A stretch of DNA of 47,196 bases from an uncultured Opitutaceae bacterium (GTDB taxonomy: Bacteria; Verrucomicrobiota; Verrucomicrobiia; Opitutales; Opitutaceae): the NCBI GenBank assembly GCA_937889545.1, contig CALAOT010000033.1, forward strand, positions 1 through 47,196, in the 5' to 3' direction. Of this stretch, positions 27,367 through 36,728 are shown piece by piece (position 1 is the first letter of the stretch; every line of letters starts with the position of its first letter). A program made the position numbers and the translations under genes. Under the pieces are notes generated by a model, which was given only the letters and a program-made list of their open reading frames with translations, was not told the DNA's origin and ran no database searches.

Positions 27367-30300
27367 TTATTGCACCTCATAGACTTCGATAAGTGCGACC
27401 CCGGAATCTCCGGCCGCCCCCGATACCTGCGCCGTATAAGCCCCGGGCGAAAGCGTGATGAGGACCGCCGCATCCGGGGTCGCCGAGCCACCCCATGAGA
27501 ATGCGCCGACCCAGGCGACCGCCGTGGCTATCTGAGGGTCGCCACCCCAGCCGGCGTTCGTCGCCAGCGGGGTGCTCCCCGATGCCGAGGCATAGATCTG
27601 CAGCTTGGGGTCGGGAAGCACGCCGGTGACGCCAAAGGGGGCCAGCGCCGGTCCCGAGGCGCGGACGAGGACCGTTTTCGGCGTCGATCCGCCCACCACG
27701 AATCCTGCGATCAGGATATTCCCCCCTGTGGACACCTGGGAACGCGCCGAAATGTTGACAAGCCGCGGGGTCGCGGGGCCGCTGCTGCCGGCGGGCGTGG
27801 CGTCGTAGACCTCTGCCAGGGCGACTCCGGTGTCCCCCGTTTCCCCGGATATATTCGCGGTGTAGGAGCCGATCGGCAGGGTCTCGAGAAGCGCGGTGTC
27901 GTGGCTTGCCGAGTCGACCCAGGCGAAGGCGCCCAATTCCGCCGCCGCGCCCGATATCTCCGGCGCGCCGCCCCAGCCGGTGTTCGCCGCGAGAAGGCTG
28001 TTCCCCGATGCGGTGGCGTAGAGCTGGAGCTCGGGATCGGAAAGCGTGGCCGGGACTCCCAGGGGCGCAAGAGCGGGTCCCGAGCCGCGAATCAGCAGGG
28101 GCGCCGCGCCCGCCGTTCCCCTTCCGCCTACGACGAATCCTGCGATCAGGACATTCGCGCCCGTTCCCACCTTCGCGCGGCAGGACAGGTTGATCAGCCT
28201 GCTGTCGTAGGGCGCCGTAAGCTCGAGAATGGTCTCGCTATCGCCGACGACAAAGACGGAGTCGCCGATCGCAACGCCGCCGACGAGATCCGCGGTCGTG
28301 CCGGACGGGATCTGCGACCAGGGCCCGAGGCCGTAACCATTGTTGATGGAAACGGTCGCAATCGTGCCGTTCTCCCCCGTTGCAAAAAGGGCATTTGCGC
28401 CCTGAACAAGGCCGCGAAAATCGACCGGGATGTAGATCGAGGAGACGGCAAAGTATTCCATGGGCGCCATGAGCCCGCCAAGAGCAGCGGTGCCGTCCAT
28501 TTGAATCCACTCGTTGTTGACCACGGTCCCGTCTGCCCCGACCGCGGCGTAATCCGCAAATTGGGTGGTCGCCAGCGCCTCCAGGTCCTCGCCGATGACC
28601 GACGGGCCCGTTCCGTGCAGGGAGCCCTCGTTGCTCCACTTGATTCCATCCAGCGAACTGATGATCGAGCCCCCTTGCCCTGACGCGATGAATCTTGCCG
28701 GCATCGTTCCGGTGGACTGGTTTGTGAAATATCCATACACATAGCTCAACGGACCCACGTAGGTCAGCCCGCGAAGCCATCCGGTCAGGCCCGAACTGCG
28801 CGCCGTCCAAGTCCTGCCGTCCGGCGAGGTGATGATGGCGCCCCCTTCGCCGACGGCGACGTACTGGCCGGCGGCAAAGATCACGTTGTTGAGCCGCTCC
28901 GCCGTGGCCGACTGCGCCACGCTGAGCCAGGCAGCTCCATCGGCGGAGAGAAGCACGCATCCATTGTCCCCAACGGCGACGTATTGGCCGGCCCCGTAGG
29001 TGATGCCCACGAGCCAGTTGCCTGTGCCAGAGTCGCGGCGCGTCCACGTCACGCCGTCGGCCGAGCTGAGAATCGCGCCGCCGGTGCCCACCGTCACAAG
29101 GCCGGCGGGGCCGGCCGCGATGCCCCATAGGAAGCTCCCTCCCGGCTGCGAATGGCGGGTGATCGTTGGCGTCCGCGTGGTGAGCCCCGGACCGATCGTG
29201 AGGGTGGCGTATGCGGAGCCGGTGAAGTTTGGATCCACGATCGTCGCAAAGACACGGTATTCTCCGACGCCCGATGGCGCCGTGGGACTGCCGCTGTAGA
29301 GCACGGTGGTCGCGAGACCGGCGGGCGAAGTGACCACCGATACGCTCTTCCCGGTGCCATCGTACCTTTGGTCCAAGTTTCCAAGGGTCATCGTGGCCTG
29401 GGACTGGGCGACGGGGAATCCGGTTCGGACCGTGTCGGCATTGGTGTCCGCGACATACACGTTGCCGCTTCCGTCCGCAGCGACGCCGCATGGAAATTCA
29501 AATCGCGCTGCCGGCCCAATCCCGTCCGCGCTGCCGGGATATGCCACGATGCCCGCAATGGTGGTCACGACTCCCCCGGGCGTGACCTTCCGGACAGTCG
29601 AGACCTCCTGGGTCGTCACAAAGAGGTTGCCGCCCCCGTCCACCGCCACGCCAAAGGGCTCAAAGAACTCCGCAGCGGGACCCGTTCCGTCGGAGGAACC
29701 CGCCTTGCCCGGCGCTCCCGCCACGGTCGTCGTCACGCCTCCGGGCGTGATCTTGCGGATCGTGCAGTTATACAGGTCGACGACATAGACGTTCCCTCCT
29801 CCATCCACCGCGATTCCAGCGGGTGAACTGAACTGCGCGGCGGGGCCCGTGCCGTCCGTGCTGCCGCGGACGCCCGCGGTGCCCGCCAGCGTCGTCGTCA
29901 CGCCTCCCGGCGTGATCTTGCGGACCGTGTTGTTGTTGTCGTCGGTGACATAGACGTTTCCGCTCCCGTCCACCGCAGCGCAGAGGGGTCTGTCGAACCG
30001 GGCGGCGGAGCCGGTGCCGTCCGCCGAACCCGGGGTGCCCGCCGTGCCGGCAAGGGTTGTTACCACCCCGCCCGAAGTGATCTTGCGAACTGAGTAATTG
30101 AGGGTATCGGCGACGTAGACATTCCCGCCCCCGTCCACCGCAACGCCGACCGGACCATTGAACTGCGCGGCGGGGCCCATGCCGTCCGCGCTGCCGGTGA
30201 CGCCCGCCGTGCCCGCCAGGGTGGTAACGACTCCCCCGGGGGCGATCTTTCGAATCGTATTATTGAAATGGTCGGCAACATAGACATTGCCGCTCCCGTC

Positions 30301-30507
30301 GACCGCAACGCCCTCGGGCCCATAGAATTGCGCGGCGGCGCCGGTTCCGTCCGCACTGCCCGTGACGCCAGCCGCACCCGCCAATGTGGCGAAGTCATAG
30401 GACGTGTAGGTAGTCTGCGCGATCAGGGGCCGCTCCAGCCCGAAGGACAGAATTCCGAGAAATGCAATGGAGCTCCTCCCCAAGGGGGTTGAATTGCGCA
30501 GGGTCAT
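27367..30507 (-). CDS. Secreted NHL-propeller protein with MBG-like and duplicated C-terminal domains
   Basis: A 1046-aa exported protein. A signal segment (SSIAFLGILSFGLERPLIAQ) precedes six NHL repeats of about 56 residues (GPEGVAVDGSGNVYVADHFN, TIRKIAPGGVVTTLAG), predicted to form a six-bladed propeller. An MBG-like domain follows (TLGNLDQRYDGTGKSVSV), then BNR-like blades (GVTWTRRDSGTGNWLVGITY, QYVAVGDNG), and two copies of a 125-residue domain (RLINLSCRAKVGTGANVLIA; RLVNISARSQVSTGGNILIA) that I associate with Verrucomicrobiota secreted proteins. No enzymatic site is evident, so a binding or surface role is inferred. A start at 30546 is also possible. Confidence 0.85.
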   Translation of the reverse strand: MTLRNSTPLGRSSIAFLGILSFGLERPLIAQTTYTSYDFATLAGAAGVTGSADGTGAAAQFYGPEGVAVDGSGNVYVADHFNNTIRKIAPGGVVTTLAGTAGVTGSADGMGPAAQFNGPVGVAVDGGGNVYVADTLNYSVRKITSGGVVTTLAGTAGTPGSADGTGSAARFDRPLCAAVDGSGNVYVTDDNNNTVRKITPGGVTTTLAGTAGVRGSTDGTGPAAQFSSPAGIAVDGGGNVYVVDLYNCTIRKITPGGVTTTVAGAPGKAGSSDGTGPAAEFFEPFGVAVDGGGNLFVTTQEVSTVRKVTPGGVVTTIAGIVAYPGSADGIGPAARFEFPCGVAADGSGNVYVADTNADTVRTGFPVAQSQATMTLGNLDQRYDGTGKSVSVVTSPAGLATTVLYSGSPTAPSGVGEYRVFATIVDPNFTGSAYATLTIGPGLTTRTPTITRHSQPGGSFLWGIAAGPAGLVTVGTGGAILSSADGVTWTRRDSGTGNWLVGITYGAGQYVAVGDNGCVLLSADGAAWLSVAQSATAERLNNVIFAAGQYVAVGEGGAIITSPDGRTWTARSSGLTGWLRGLTYVGPLSYVYGYFTNQSTGTMPARFIASGQGGSIISSLDGIKWSNEGSLHGTGPSVIGEDLEALATTQFADYAAVGADGTVVNNEWIQMDGTAALGGLMAPMEYFAVSSIYIPVDFRGLVQGANALFATGENGTIATVSINNGYGLGPWSQIPSGTTADLVGGVAIGDSVFVVGDSETILELTAPYDSRLINLSCRAKVGTGANVLIAGFVVGGRGTAGAAPLLIRGSGPALAPLGVPATLSDPELQLYATASGNSLLAANTGWGGAPEISGAAAELGAFAWVDSASHDTALLETLPIGSYTANISGETGDTGVALAEVYDATPAGSSGPATPRLVNISARSQVSTGGNILIAGFVVGGSTPKTVLVRASGPALAPFGVTGVLPDPKLQIYASASGSTPLATNAGWGGDPQIATAVAWVGAFSWGGSATPDAAVLITLSPGAYTAQVSGAAGDSGVALIEVYEVQ

Positions 30508-30600
30508 TGTTACATGGATGACAATCGGCCGGGGGATTCCCGCCATCGGTTCTTCAGGTGGACGTGGCGCCCCTCCCAGGGCCGAGCGGGCCGAGGGGGA

Positions 30601-30690
30601 TTTGAGTGAGCGCTCTTATTCACGTTTTTGGAACCCAGCGTCAATAAGGGACATTCCAAAAGGGCCGCGGCCGTGTTTCGAGGCCAATCG
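30601..30690 (+). repeat. Degenerate att-like repeat (extra copy between D and E)
   Basis: GAGTGAGCGCTCTTATTCAC then GTTTTTGGAACCCAGCG aligns with the middle of copies B and E, and GTTTCGAGGCCAATCGC (30674-30690) sits about where the tRNA T arm would be. It is too decayed to be sure, but the order and spacing match. Confidence 0.45.
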
Positions 30691-30925
30691 CAAAATCTTC
30701 CCCTTGTGCCGGTCAAGCGTCCTGCGATGGCGGAACAGCGCTTGGCTCATTCGCAGGTCACTTCAACTTCTCGCCTTTCCCCAAGAGCCTTCCGCTTCGT
30801 AACGGGTGTCGTTTTGGATACCAATCCAATCGCGAAATCTAAATGGGTTTCTCGACAGGAAACTATTCCGTTCTTAACGAGACATTCCGTGATTTGACGT
30901 GAATTCGGTCAGCCTTCATCTTTCC

Positions 30926-31036
30926 GAAAATCAGTGCGTTTTTTTGCGTGCTTTCTTCATTTCTGTTTTTGGAACCTAGCGACCCAGCAAGCGCTTCAAG
31001 AATCTCAGCTACTGTTCCGAGTCCAGTTTCTGCCAT
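30926..31036 (+). repeat. tRNA-Val-derived att-like repeat, copy E
   Basis: Hexamer GTGCGT at 30934, a T-rich spacer, then TTTTTGGAACCTAGCGACC, AGAATCTCAGCT and the T-arm relic ACTGTTCCGAGTCCAGT (31011-31027; 14 of 17 match). The CCA end is gone. The gap 30508-31114 otherwise shows no supported gene. Confidence 0.8.
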
Positions 31037-31114
31037 CTGAGCGTCCTATATTTCACAAGCGGTCCCTTTTGGTACGCTCTACACAGAGCCTTAGATCGCC
31101 TCGAACTTCGGAAG

Positions 31115-32908
31115 TTACCTAGGCGCTTTCACCGACATCCGCAGGTCCAAGAGTTGTTTCGCCGTAGCTTCATCCGCGAATCTCGATCGCTGGTCGATCA
31201 ACGCCTCGGCCTCAGACGTGTAGCCCCACTGCGCGTATTCCTTGGCTGCAGATAGGATTAGCGTTGAGTCGAAGGGACAAAGCTCCATCCCCTCCCTCAG
31301 CGCCGCCAGGTTAAGGAGCGTCGGTTTGTCGACGCAATGCGACCAGGCCCCGGCGATCAGCAAATAGCCCGTGACATCCAGTCTCCATCTCTTCCGGGCT
31401 GCAAAGAGCGGCTTAAGCACCGCCGCCGTCTGGTGGGCGCTGAATCGGCCGGCCTTCGCGGCGGGATGCGCCTCGGCCTCGTTAAGATTCAGTTGGGCCA
31501 GGGCGACGTAGGCGGCTGGCCGCGCCACCCCGGCGTCTGTCGCTGCTTCCAGAATGTTCCGGGCGTCGGAAGTTGCCCCGACGTCGACGTCATAGAGACC
31601 CAGGACGGCAAGGAATCGCGGGTCTCGCTCGCCGTCTTCATAGCATTGGTTCAGGGTTTTTCCCGCACGCTTAAAGTAAAGGCGGCTTAGGGCCGGATCG
31701 GAAACCCTCTTTGCATCGCCCTCCATTCTTTCCCAATCGCCCAGCAACCGGGCGACCTCGGCGCGAGTTGCCTCGCGGCAGGTCAGGTCGGGAAAGGGGG
31801 GAAACGCCGGGTCGTAATTGGGTCTCCAGCGCGCGAATGTCTCATAGCCCACGAGTTCCGGGTCGCGGCCGTCCTCGGCCAAGTAGCGGCTAAGCCTAGA
31901 CTGCATCTCTGCGTAGCCGAAACCGAAGCATTCGTGAAACATCGACTCCGTGACCGGCTCGACCCGCGAGCGCTCGACAAAAACCTCAAACGCCCGGCGA
32001 TGGATCTTTTCTCCGTAGAGACCCCATCTCAGGAACAACGCCGCCTCCGCCATCCACGCCGGGGACGGCCAGTCCGCCGGGGAATTATGCTCAGCTGCGC
32101 CCCCTCGGCGAAAAAGCTCCCCGATCGACGGAAGTTCCGGAAGAGTCCTGGTCCTTTTCGCCTCCGCAAGGACCTTCTTGGTCTCAGCCTCTGACAACCA
32201 TGTTGCCGACGCCAAAATCATGCTGTCACTGCCTGAGGCCATGCGCAGCAGTCCGCATGGCCCCACAAACCCAAACTGGTACCAGCGCGGCAGTGCGGGG
32301 ACCGTTTGGCTGATCTGAAACAGTAATCCTGTCGGTATCGGTCCTCTTCCCAATCCGCCCCCTGCGAAAGTCCAAGCCATGCCCGAACGGTTCTGGACCG
32401 CGCAGTGCGTGTCCGAATCGCAGACGTCCATGCCTCCGGCCGCCATTGAAAACCTCTCGTGGTACATTCCAAAACTGGGTGAGTCGACCGTATCAATTGA
32501 GTTTGGGATCAGCGCCTCCATGGCTTTCGAAGGCTGGTGATCAAACATGATGAATGACATCGGGGTCGCTAGCGGAGCCAAATAGGCTTCCGGAACGAAC
32601 TCCTTGTCCAGGACAAGGGAATCGGCTACGTGCCTGGCCACGGCCACCGTTTGATCCGTGTCGCACCGCGAAAGTATCTCGTAATCGGGGACCGCAACAT
32701 AGAGCCATGTGTTGCGCTTGCCGAAGAGTCCAAGGGGTCCTCGATGATCGTTAATCGCGGTGGCCTCAACGATCACTTTCTCCATGACAGTGACGTCTTG
32801 CGATGGGGTGCCGTCGGCGCGCACTGATCCCTCTGCTCCAACCATAAACAAGAGGGAAGCGAGAACTCTTCTAACGGGAATTGCGTGCGAGATGGACGTT
32901 GGGTTCAT
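31115..32908 (-). CDS. Secreted protein of unknown function with helical-repeat C-terminal half
   Basis: A 597-aa exported protein. The signal segment is VRRVLASLLFMVGAEGSVRA. The middle part (VPDYEILSRCDTDQTVAVA, LFRRGGAAEHNSPADWPSPA, FVERSRVEPVTESMFHECFG) resembles secreted proteins in which a degenerate peptidase-like domain precedes helical repeats. The C-terminal 200 residues read as TPR-like helices (ARPAAYVALAQLNLNEAEAH, ALREGMELCPFDSTLILSAA, YAQWGYTSEAEALI). I see no HExxH motif, so activity is not supported. ATG 32908 is chosen; a GTG two codons upstream is also possible. It lies alone on the minus strand after copy E. Confidence 0.75.
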   Translation of the reverse strand: MNPTSISHAIPVRRVLASLLFMVGAEGSVRADGTPSQDVTVMEKVIVEATAINDHRGPLGLFGKRNTWLYVAVPDYEILSRCDTDQTVAVARHVADSLVLDKEFVPEAYLAPLATPMSFIMFDHQPSKAMEALIPNSIDTVDSPSFGMYHERFSMAAGGMDVCDSDTHCAVQNRSGMAWTFAGGGLGRGPIPTGLLFQISQTVPALPRWYQFGFVGPCGLLRMASGSDSMILASATWLSEAETKKVLAEAKRTRTLPELPSIGELFRRGGAAEHNSPADWPSPAWMAEAALFLRWGLYGEKIHRRAFEVFVERSRVEPVTESMFHECFGFGYAEMQSRLSRYLAEDGRDPELVGYETFARWRPNYDPAFPPFPDLTCREATRAEVARLLGDWERMEGDAKRVSDPALSRLYFKRAGKTLNQCYEDGERDPRFLAVLGLYDVDVGATSDARNILEAATDAGVARPAAYVALAQLNLNEAEAHPAAKAGRFSAHQTAAVLKPLFAARKRWRLDVTGYLLIAGAWSHCVDKPTLLNLAALREGMELCPFDSTLILSAAKEYAQWGYTSEAEALIDQRSRFADEATAKQLLDLRMSVKAPR

Positions 32909-33133
32909 CGTCACTGAGGATACACGGCAGTTCCAAAAACTAAGGATACTTGCATGAGGAGCAATAGGCTAAGCAGAGATGCGCTCATCTGCAGTCCTCG
33001 CCATTGCCCAATTTCGAACGGCATCTTCAGGAAAAATAGCGTCGAGTATGGGGTTGAAATGGAGTGGCGTATGTCTGCCCAAACATTGCCAACATGCAAT
33101 TGCGAACAAAGTCCAAAGAACACTCACTGAAGC

Positions 33134-33540
33134 ATGACAAATAGATCTAGGGCGACCATTTGCGGATTCGTTTTGCTCTTCTTTTTCTTCCAAGGACGAC
33201 TTTCAGCCCGATCGCCTGAAGCATCTCCGCCTATCTATGGAACAGCGTTTCTGCGTACGTGGGTGCCGCCAGAGTACCCTAAGGACGTTTTGAAAGAAGG
33301 GCTCGCCGGTATAGTGACGTTGCGCCTGGTCGTAGACGCGAAGGGCACGGTAGCCTGTAAAGACCCAGACGTCAGGCGATAGCTCTTCGTGAGGCTCTTA
33401 CCTCACTGCTCAAGACAAATCTCCCCGATACATGCCGTCGGAGGCAATCGCCACGGCGAAGCTGGCCAGCGTGGTGGAGCGTGGCCAGGTATTCGGCTGG
33501 AAGGACGAGCTTATTCAAGACTTGGTGTGGAGAAGTTGAC
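33134..33540 (+). pseudogene. Decayed TonB C-terminal-domain protein
   Basis: The first 82 codons encode a signal segment (ATICGFVLLFFFFQGRLSA) and the first half of a TonB C-terminal domain: PPEYPKDVLKEGLAGIVTLR followed by LVVDAKGTV. A stop then appears at 33380-33382. Continuing in other frames gives ALREALTSLL and then ISPIHAVGGNRHGEA, which fit the expected rest of a TonB domain (a helix, then a P-A...G.P segment). This pattern needs at least two frameshifts, so the gene is called broken. Alternatively the 82-aa frame may be a short stand-alone protein. Confidence 0.5.
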
Positions 33541-33654
33541 CGAAGCCGCGAAGGAGGCCCTTCGAGACGAAGAGAGCGCGGGCGTATTTGCCTCGGGCAA
33601 CGAGCCGCACCAACGTTACTGCGCTGAACCTGATCTGGGCGACGGCGCTCACGG

Positions 33655-33828
33655 TTATTTGGCCCCCGTGAACCCGACCTCGTACCTGACGTTGTCATTC
33701 TTGAAGGTGAGTGCGTTCACGAAGTAAGCGATCGGAAAGTCGTTGTTGGACGCGGCGAACGACCGAAATGACGAGCAAGCGCTGAAGAAAGCAGCGACGA
33801 TGAGAACCGATGCCGTGCGAGCGTTCAT
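33655..33828 (-). CDS. Short secreted peptide or gene remnant
   Basis: A 57-aa frame with a signal peptide (TASVLIVAAFFSACSSFRSF) and a short mature part, NNDFPIAYFVNALTFKNDNV, ending at 33655. It reads like the N-terminal piece of an exported protein. No ribosome-binding site is clear and no family is recognised. It may be a truncated gene. Confidence 0.35.
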   Translation of the reverse strand: MNARTASVLIVAAFFSACSSFRSFAASNNDFPIAYFVNALTFKNDNVRYEVGFTGAK

Positions 33829-33980
33829 TTTGATGGGAGTTGATTGATATTGGTCGAGGGACCTCCGTCGTCCGCCTCGCTCCATTGCTTGCGGAGTCTG
33901 GCGGGAATCGATGCCTTCACTGCCTACTACCGGTTCCACCGGGCGATATCACAGGCGGGGCCCGATTTATCTCCAGACCG

Positions 33981-34045
33981 CGGACGGATCGTGTCCAGGG
34001 CTGCCAGGACGCGCCTTTTCAGAGGAGGATCGACGTAATTCGACC
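33981..34045 (+). repeat. Dispersed 65-bp repeat, copy 2
   Basis: A near copy of 15391-15455, again preceded by ATCTCCA (33970-33976). At the tRNA locus this sequence forms the first bases after the attachment site, so here it may mark the left end of a separate unit running to copy F, with its tRNA-derived part lost or eroded. The upstream ACTACCGGTTCCACCGGGC (33927-33945) might be that eroded part. Confidence 0.7.
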
Positions 34046-34258
34046 TGTCGTCACCTTTCCCCTCAATGCCACCAAATGACCCAGTTTGCCCCCCGTGTCG
34101 GAAATTGGTGCGCATTTTCCCCCGGCGACCTGAACTCCGTTTCTGATGATCTAGAGAAGCTTTTTTAGCTCTGAGCGGATCTCGGGTTAGGCTCCTTTGA
34201 CCCGGACGGCCATTTTTCGTGTGCGATTTTGCGTCGGCCGGCAACCATGACGTGACCG

Positions 34259-35671
34259 ATGTTGGAGGAAACCTCACTTCTCCGGGAGTATGCTGAATCG
34301 CGGAATGAGACCGCGTTTGCAAAGGTCGTTGAACGGTATTTCGACAGCGTTTACTCAGCCGCGCTGAGGCGTGTCGGAGGTGATACGCATTTGGCTAAAG
34401 ATGTTACCCAGGAGGTTTTTGCGGCCTTGGCCAGAAACGCTTCAAGAGTCTCTTCGCATCCAGTTCTTTCGGCATGGCTTTACACAACAACGCGGAATAT
34501 CGCAGCGCTTAAGATACGCCGGGAGCGGCGGCGAAGGATCCGAGAAGAGGAGGCTTCTGCAATGCACGACAATTCGCCGCAGGATCATCCGGAGACGGCG
34601 TGGAACCAGATCGGCCCTATGTTGGATCAGTTGGTCGATGACTTGGGAGAAATCGACAGACGGGCGATCCTTCTGCGCTTTATCGAGCATCGAAGCTTCG
34701 CCGAAGCCGGCAATGCCCTCGGCCTCTCGGAGAACGCCGCCCGAATGAGGGTCAATCGCGCCCTCGACAAACTCCGCGGAATGTTCCGCAGGCATGGATT
34801 CCTCTTCACAACCACTGCGCTCGCTGCCGTTCTCACGGAACAGGCCGTCACTGCGGCTCCCGCGGGACTTGCCGCCGAAGCAACGGCCGCAGCGGTTAGC
34901 GGCTCAATAGGAGGCGGAGCGTTCGGATACCTATCGTCTTACATAGCAATGATGATGAATACCCATAAGCTTATAATTGGAGTGACAGCCGTTTTGGGCC
35001 TAGCTTCCGGAGTTGTGATTGCCGAGCTGCGGAGCAGTTCACGAGTGGCCTCATTGATGAAGGAGAATCATCGCCTCGAACGGCAATTGAACGGGGCATT
35101 AAGTCGGGAAGCTGTTTTAAAGTCCCACGCTATGAACAACCCAACTCAGAGCAGGCTGGCGAACATTGGGGTGAAAGTCCGCGAAGAGATGCTGAACTCA
35201 GACAGCAATGCACAATCGGTTGCCAGTCCCTATAGAAATGCCGGTAAAACCACTCCGCTAGCTGCCCTTGAGACATTTATGTGGGCGTCTGATCGATGCG
35301 ACACAGCGACACTGGCAAAAACAATAGTCTTTGGTGGAAATGGCCGCCAAAAGGCGCTGGCTGTGCTAGCGGCGCTCCCTGAGGAAGCTCGCACACAGTT
35401 TTCCTCACCCGAGGATCTGTACGCGCTGTTTATCGCGGATGACGCGCTCACATCACCTCCACCCCCCGAAGAAATCATTCAGTCCGTATCGGTACAACTC
35501 GATGGGCCAGACCGCGCAATTCTGGTGTTTCCCGGACCAAATCATCAGCAGGTGTATCAGAATACTGCTGATGGCTGGAAGCTGGTTTTCCCCGAGATCG
35601 CGGTCGAACAATGGGCAAACAAATTCTTGTCCGTGCAACAGACTCAATCCCCAACTGGGAAAACCAACTAA
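34259..35671 (+). CDS. ECF-type sigma factor fused to a transmembrane C-terminal extension
   Basis: A 470-aa protein. Residues 1-185 are an ECF sigma-70: region 2 (AFAKVVERYFDSVYSAALRR, LAKDVTQEVFAALARN, LSAWLYTTTRNIAALKIRR) and region 4 with its helix-turn-helix (ILLRFIEHRSFAEAGNALGL, SENAARMRVNRALDKLRGMF). An Ala-rich stretch follows, then a transmembrane helix (LIIGVTAVLGLASGVVIAEL, about residues 240-260), a short coiled coil (SLMKENHRLERQLNGALSRE) and a C-terminal globular part (TPLAALETFMWASDRCDTAT). The extension probably acts as a built-in anti-sigma or sensor domain in place of a separate anti-sigma protein, as proposed for planctomycete and verrucomicrobial relatives. No adjacent anti-sigma gene is seen. 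Confidence 0.88.
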   Translation: MLEETSLLREYAESRNETAFAKVVERYFDSVYSAALRRVGGDTHLAKDVTQEVFAALARNASRVSSHPVLSAWLYTTTRNIAALKIRRERRRRIREEEASAMHDNSPQDHPETAWNQIGPMLDQLVDDLGEIDRRAILLRFIEHRSFAEAGNALGLSENAARMRVNRALDKLRGMFRRHGFLFTTTALAAVLTEQAVTAAPAGLAAEATAAAVSGSIGGGAFGYLSSYIAMMMNTHKLIIGVTAVLGLASGVVIAELRSSSRVASLMKENHRLERQLNGALSREAVLKSHAMNNPTQSRLANIGVKVREEMLNSDSNAQSVASPYRNAGKTTPLAALETFMWASDRCDTATLAKTIVFGGNGRQKALAVLAALPEEARTQFSSPEDLYALFIADDALTSPPPPEEIIQSVSVQLDGPDRAILVFPGPNHQQVYQNTADGWKLVFPEIAVEQWANKFLSVQQTQSPTGKTN

Positions 35672-35741
35672 TGGCTGGCGCTAGGTAAAGCCTCACGATA
35701 GCGACCAACCGTTCCCGAATTGTGCATGAGCGCTGAGCGTT

Positions 35742-35844
35742 CCAAAATGGTTAGGAGAGTGCATCGGTCATGGCCGAGACCTGTGATGCACGAATACATC
35801 CGAGCTGAGAGGCCATGACCGATGCACTCTCCTAACCATTTTGG
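35742..35844. repeat. Perfect 34-bp inverted repeat with 35-bp spacer
   Basis: Arms at 35742-35775 and 35811-35844 are exact reverse complements (outer end CCAAAATGGTTAGGAGAGTG), with a 35-nt spacer. It would form a very stable hairpin 70 bp after the sigma-factor gene and ends 17 bp before copy F. No T run follows and no target-site duplication is obvious. The perfect arms suggest recent origin, perhaps a miniature transposable element. Confidence 0.9.
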
Positions 35845-35860
35845 TGCGGCGCACCTAGCC

Positions 35861-35972
35861 CGAAAATTCAGTGCGTGTTTTGGTGCATTTCCCCATTCAG
35901 AGCCTTCGGAAGTAAACGCTCTCACAAGCGTTTCCAAAATATTGGCTACTGGTCCGAGTCCAGTAACTGCCG
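35861..35972 (+). repeat. tRNA-Val-derived att-like repeat, copy F
   Basis: Hexamers GTGCGT at 35871 and GTGCAT at 35883, then a diverged middle and the T-arm relic ACTGGTCCGAGTCCAGT (35948-35964; 15 of 17 match). The sequence after it no longer resembles the acceptor strand. Confidence 0.75.
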
Positions 35973-36099
35973 AATCTCGCGGCCTCTTGACGGACCTTCG
36001 CTAAGTACCGACAATGTCCACTACAAAACGCCAGATCGCCGCATTCACTTCTCCCCAACCCAAATTCCGGAGGCGGCCAGCCGAGACCGATCAGCGGGC

Positions 36100-36540
36100 C
36101 TAGGGAACCGTCAGCGCGAGCGGGGCGAAGCCGTCAGCTTCAATGGTGACTCTGTCGCCCGTCGAGAGCCCGTAGATGGTCCAGGTCTCCGCCCGGTCGA
36201 CGACGTGCTCGGGAATGTCCCGGGTCTTCCTGTAGGCATTGGACCCGACGTTCAGGAGCACGCTTCCGCTGGCCCTGATTGAGTTTCCAGATGTGTTCCT
36301 CAGGGTGAGTGCATAAGGGCCGTTGTCGCCGTCGGCCTTTTCGAAGGTTGCGGTCAAGGGAAGGGCCGGAAGGCTGTCATCCAGGGGCCGCAGCGCAGCG
36401 CCGCTCTCACCCGCCCTCGATGCTGGAACATGGACGATAGCGAGACTGAAGGCGCAGCCCAATGCAATCACGGTGGCTCTACCGAAGGCTCGGTAGGCGC
36501 GGGAGGGAGTTGAACGGCTCATGAATCGGGGAATCGTCAT
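36100..36540 (-). CDS. Small secreted protein, unknown function
   Basis: A 146-aa exported protein with a basic N terminus, a hydrophobic signal segment (RATVIALGCAFSLAIVHVPA) and a beta-rich domain (NGPYALTLRNTSGNSIRASG, TWTIYGLSTGDRVTIEADGF) that resembles a small immunoglobulin-like fold. No enzymatic motif. Starts at 36540 or 36522 are both possible. It is the only gene between att-like copies F and G. Confidence 0.65.
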   Translation of the reverse strand: MTIPRFMSRSTPSRAYRAFGRATVIALGCAFSLAIVHVPASRAGESGAALRPLDDSLPALPLTATFEKADGDNGPYALTLRNTSGNSIRASGSVLLNVGSNAYRKTRDIPEHVVDRAETWTIYGLSTGDRVTIEADGFAPLALTVP

Positions 36541-36728
36541 TCGGTCATTCCATCGCGCGATTCATGTGAGTCGTGATCCTGGAATGCATGCGGAGGATAC
36601 GCCATCGCCGGGTTTGCGAGCTATGGGGTGTTACCCTTCCGCCGACAATGAATGCCTGTCCCTGCCAGGCGCATTGCCGCGTCCGGGCTCACCAAATGAT
36701 GCCGCAGACACTTTCCACGATCGTCAGA

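Noticed and set aside
30628..30897. 89-residue plus-strand frame between the NHL gene and copy E
   Set aside because: It overlaps the degenerate att-like copy and has no start signal or family resemblance.
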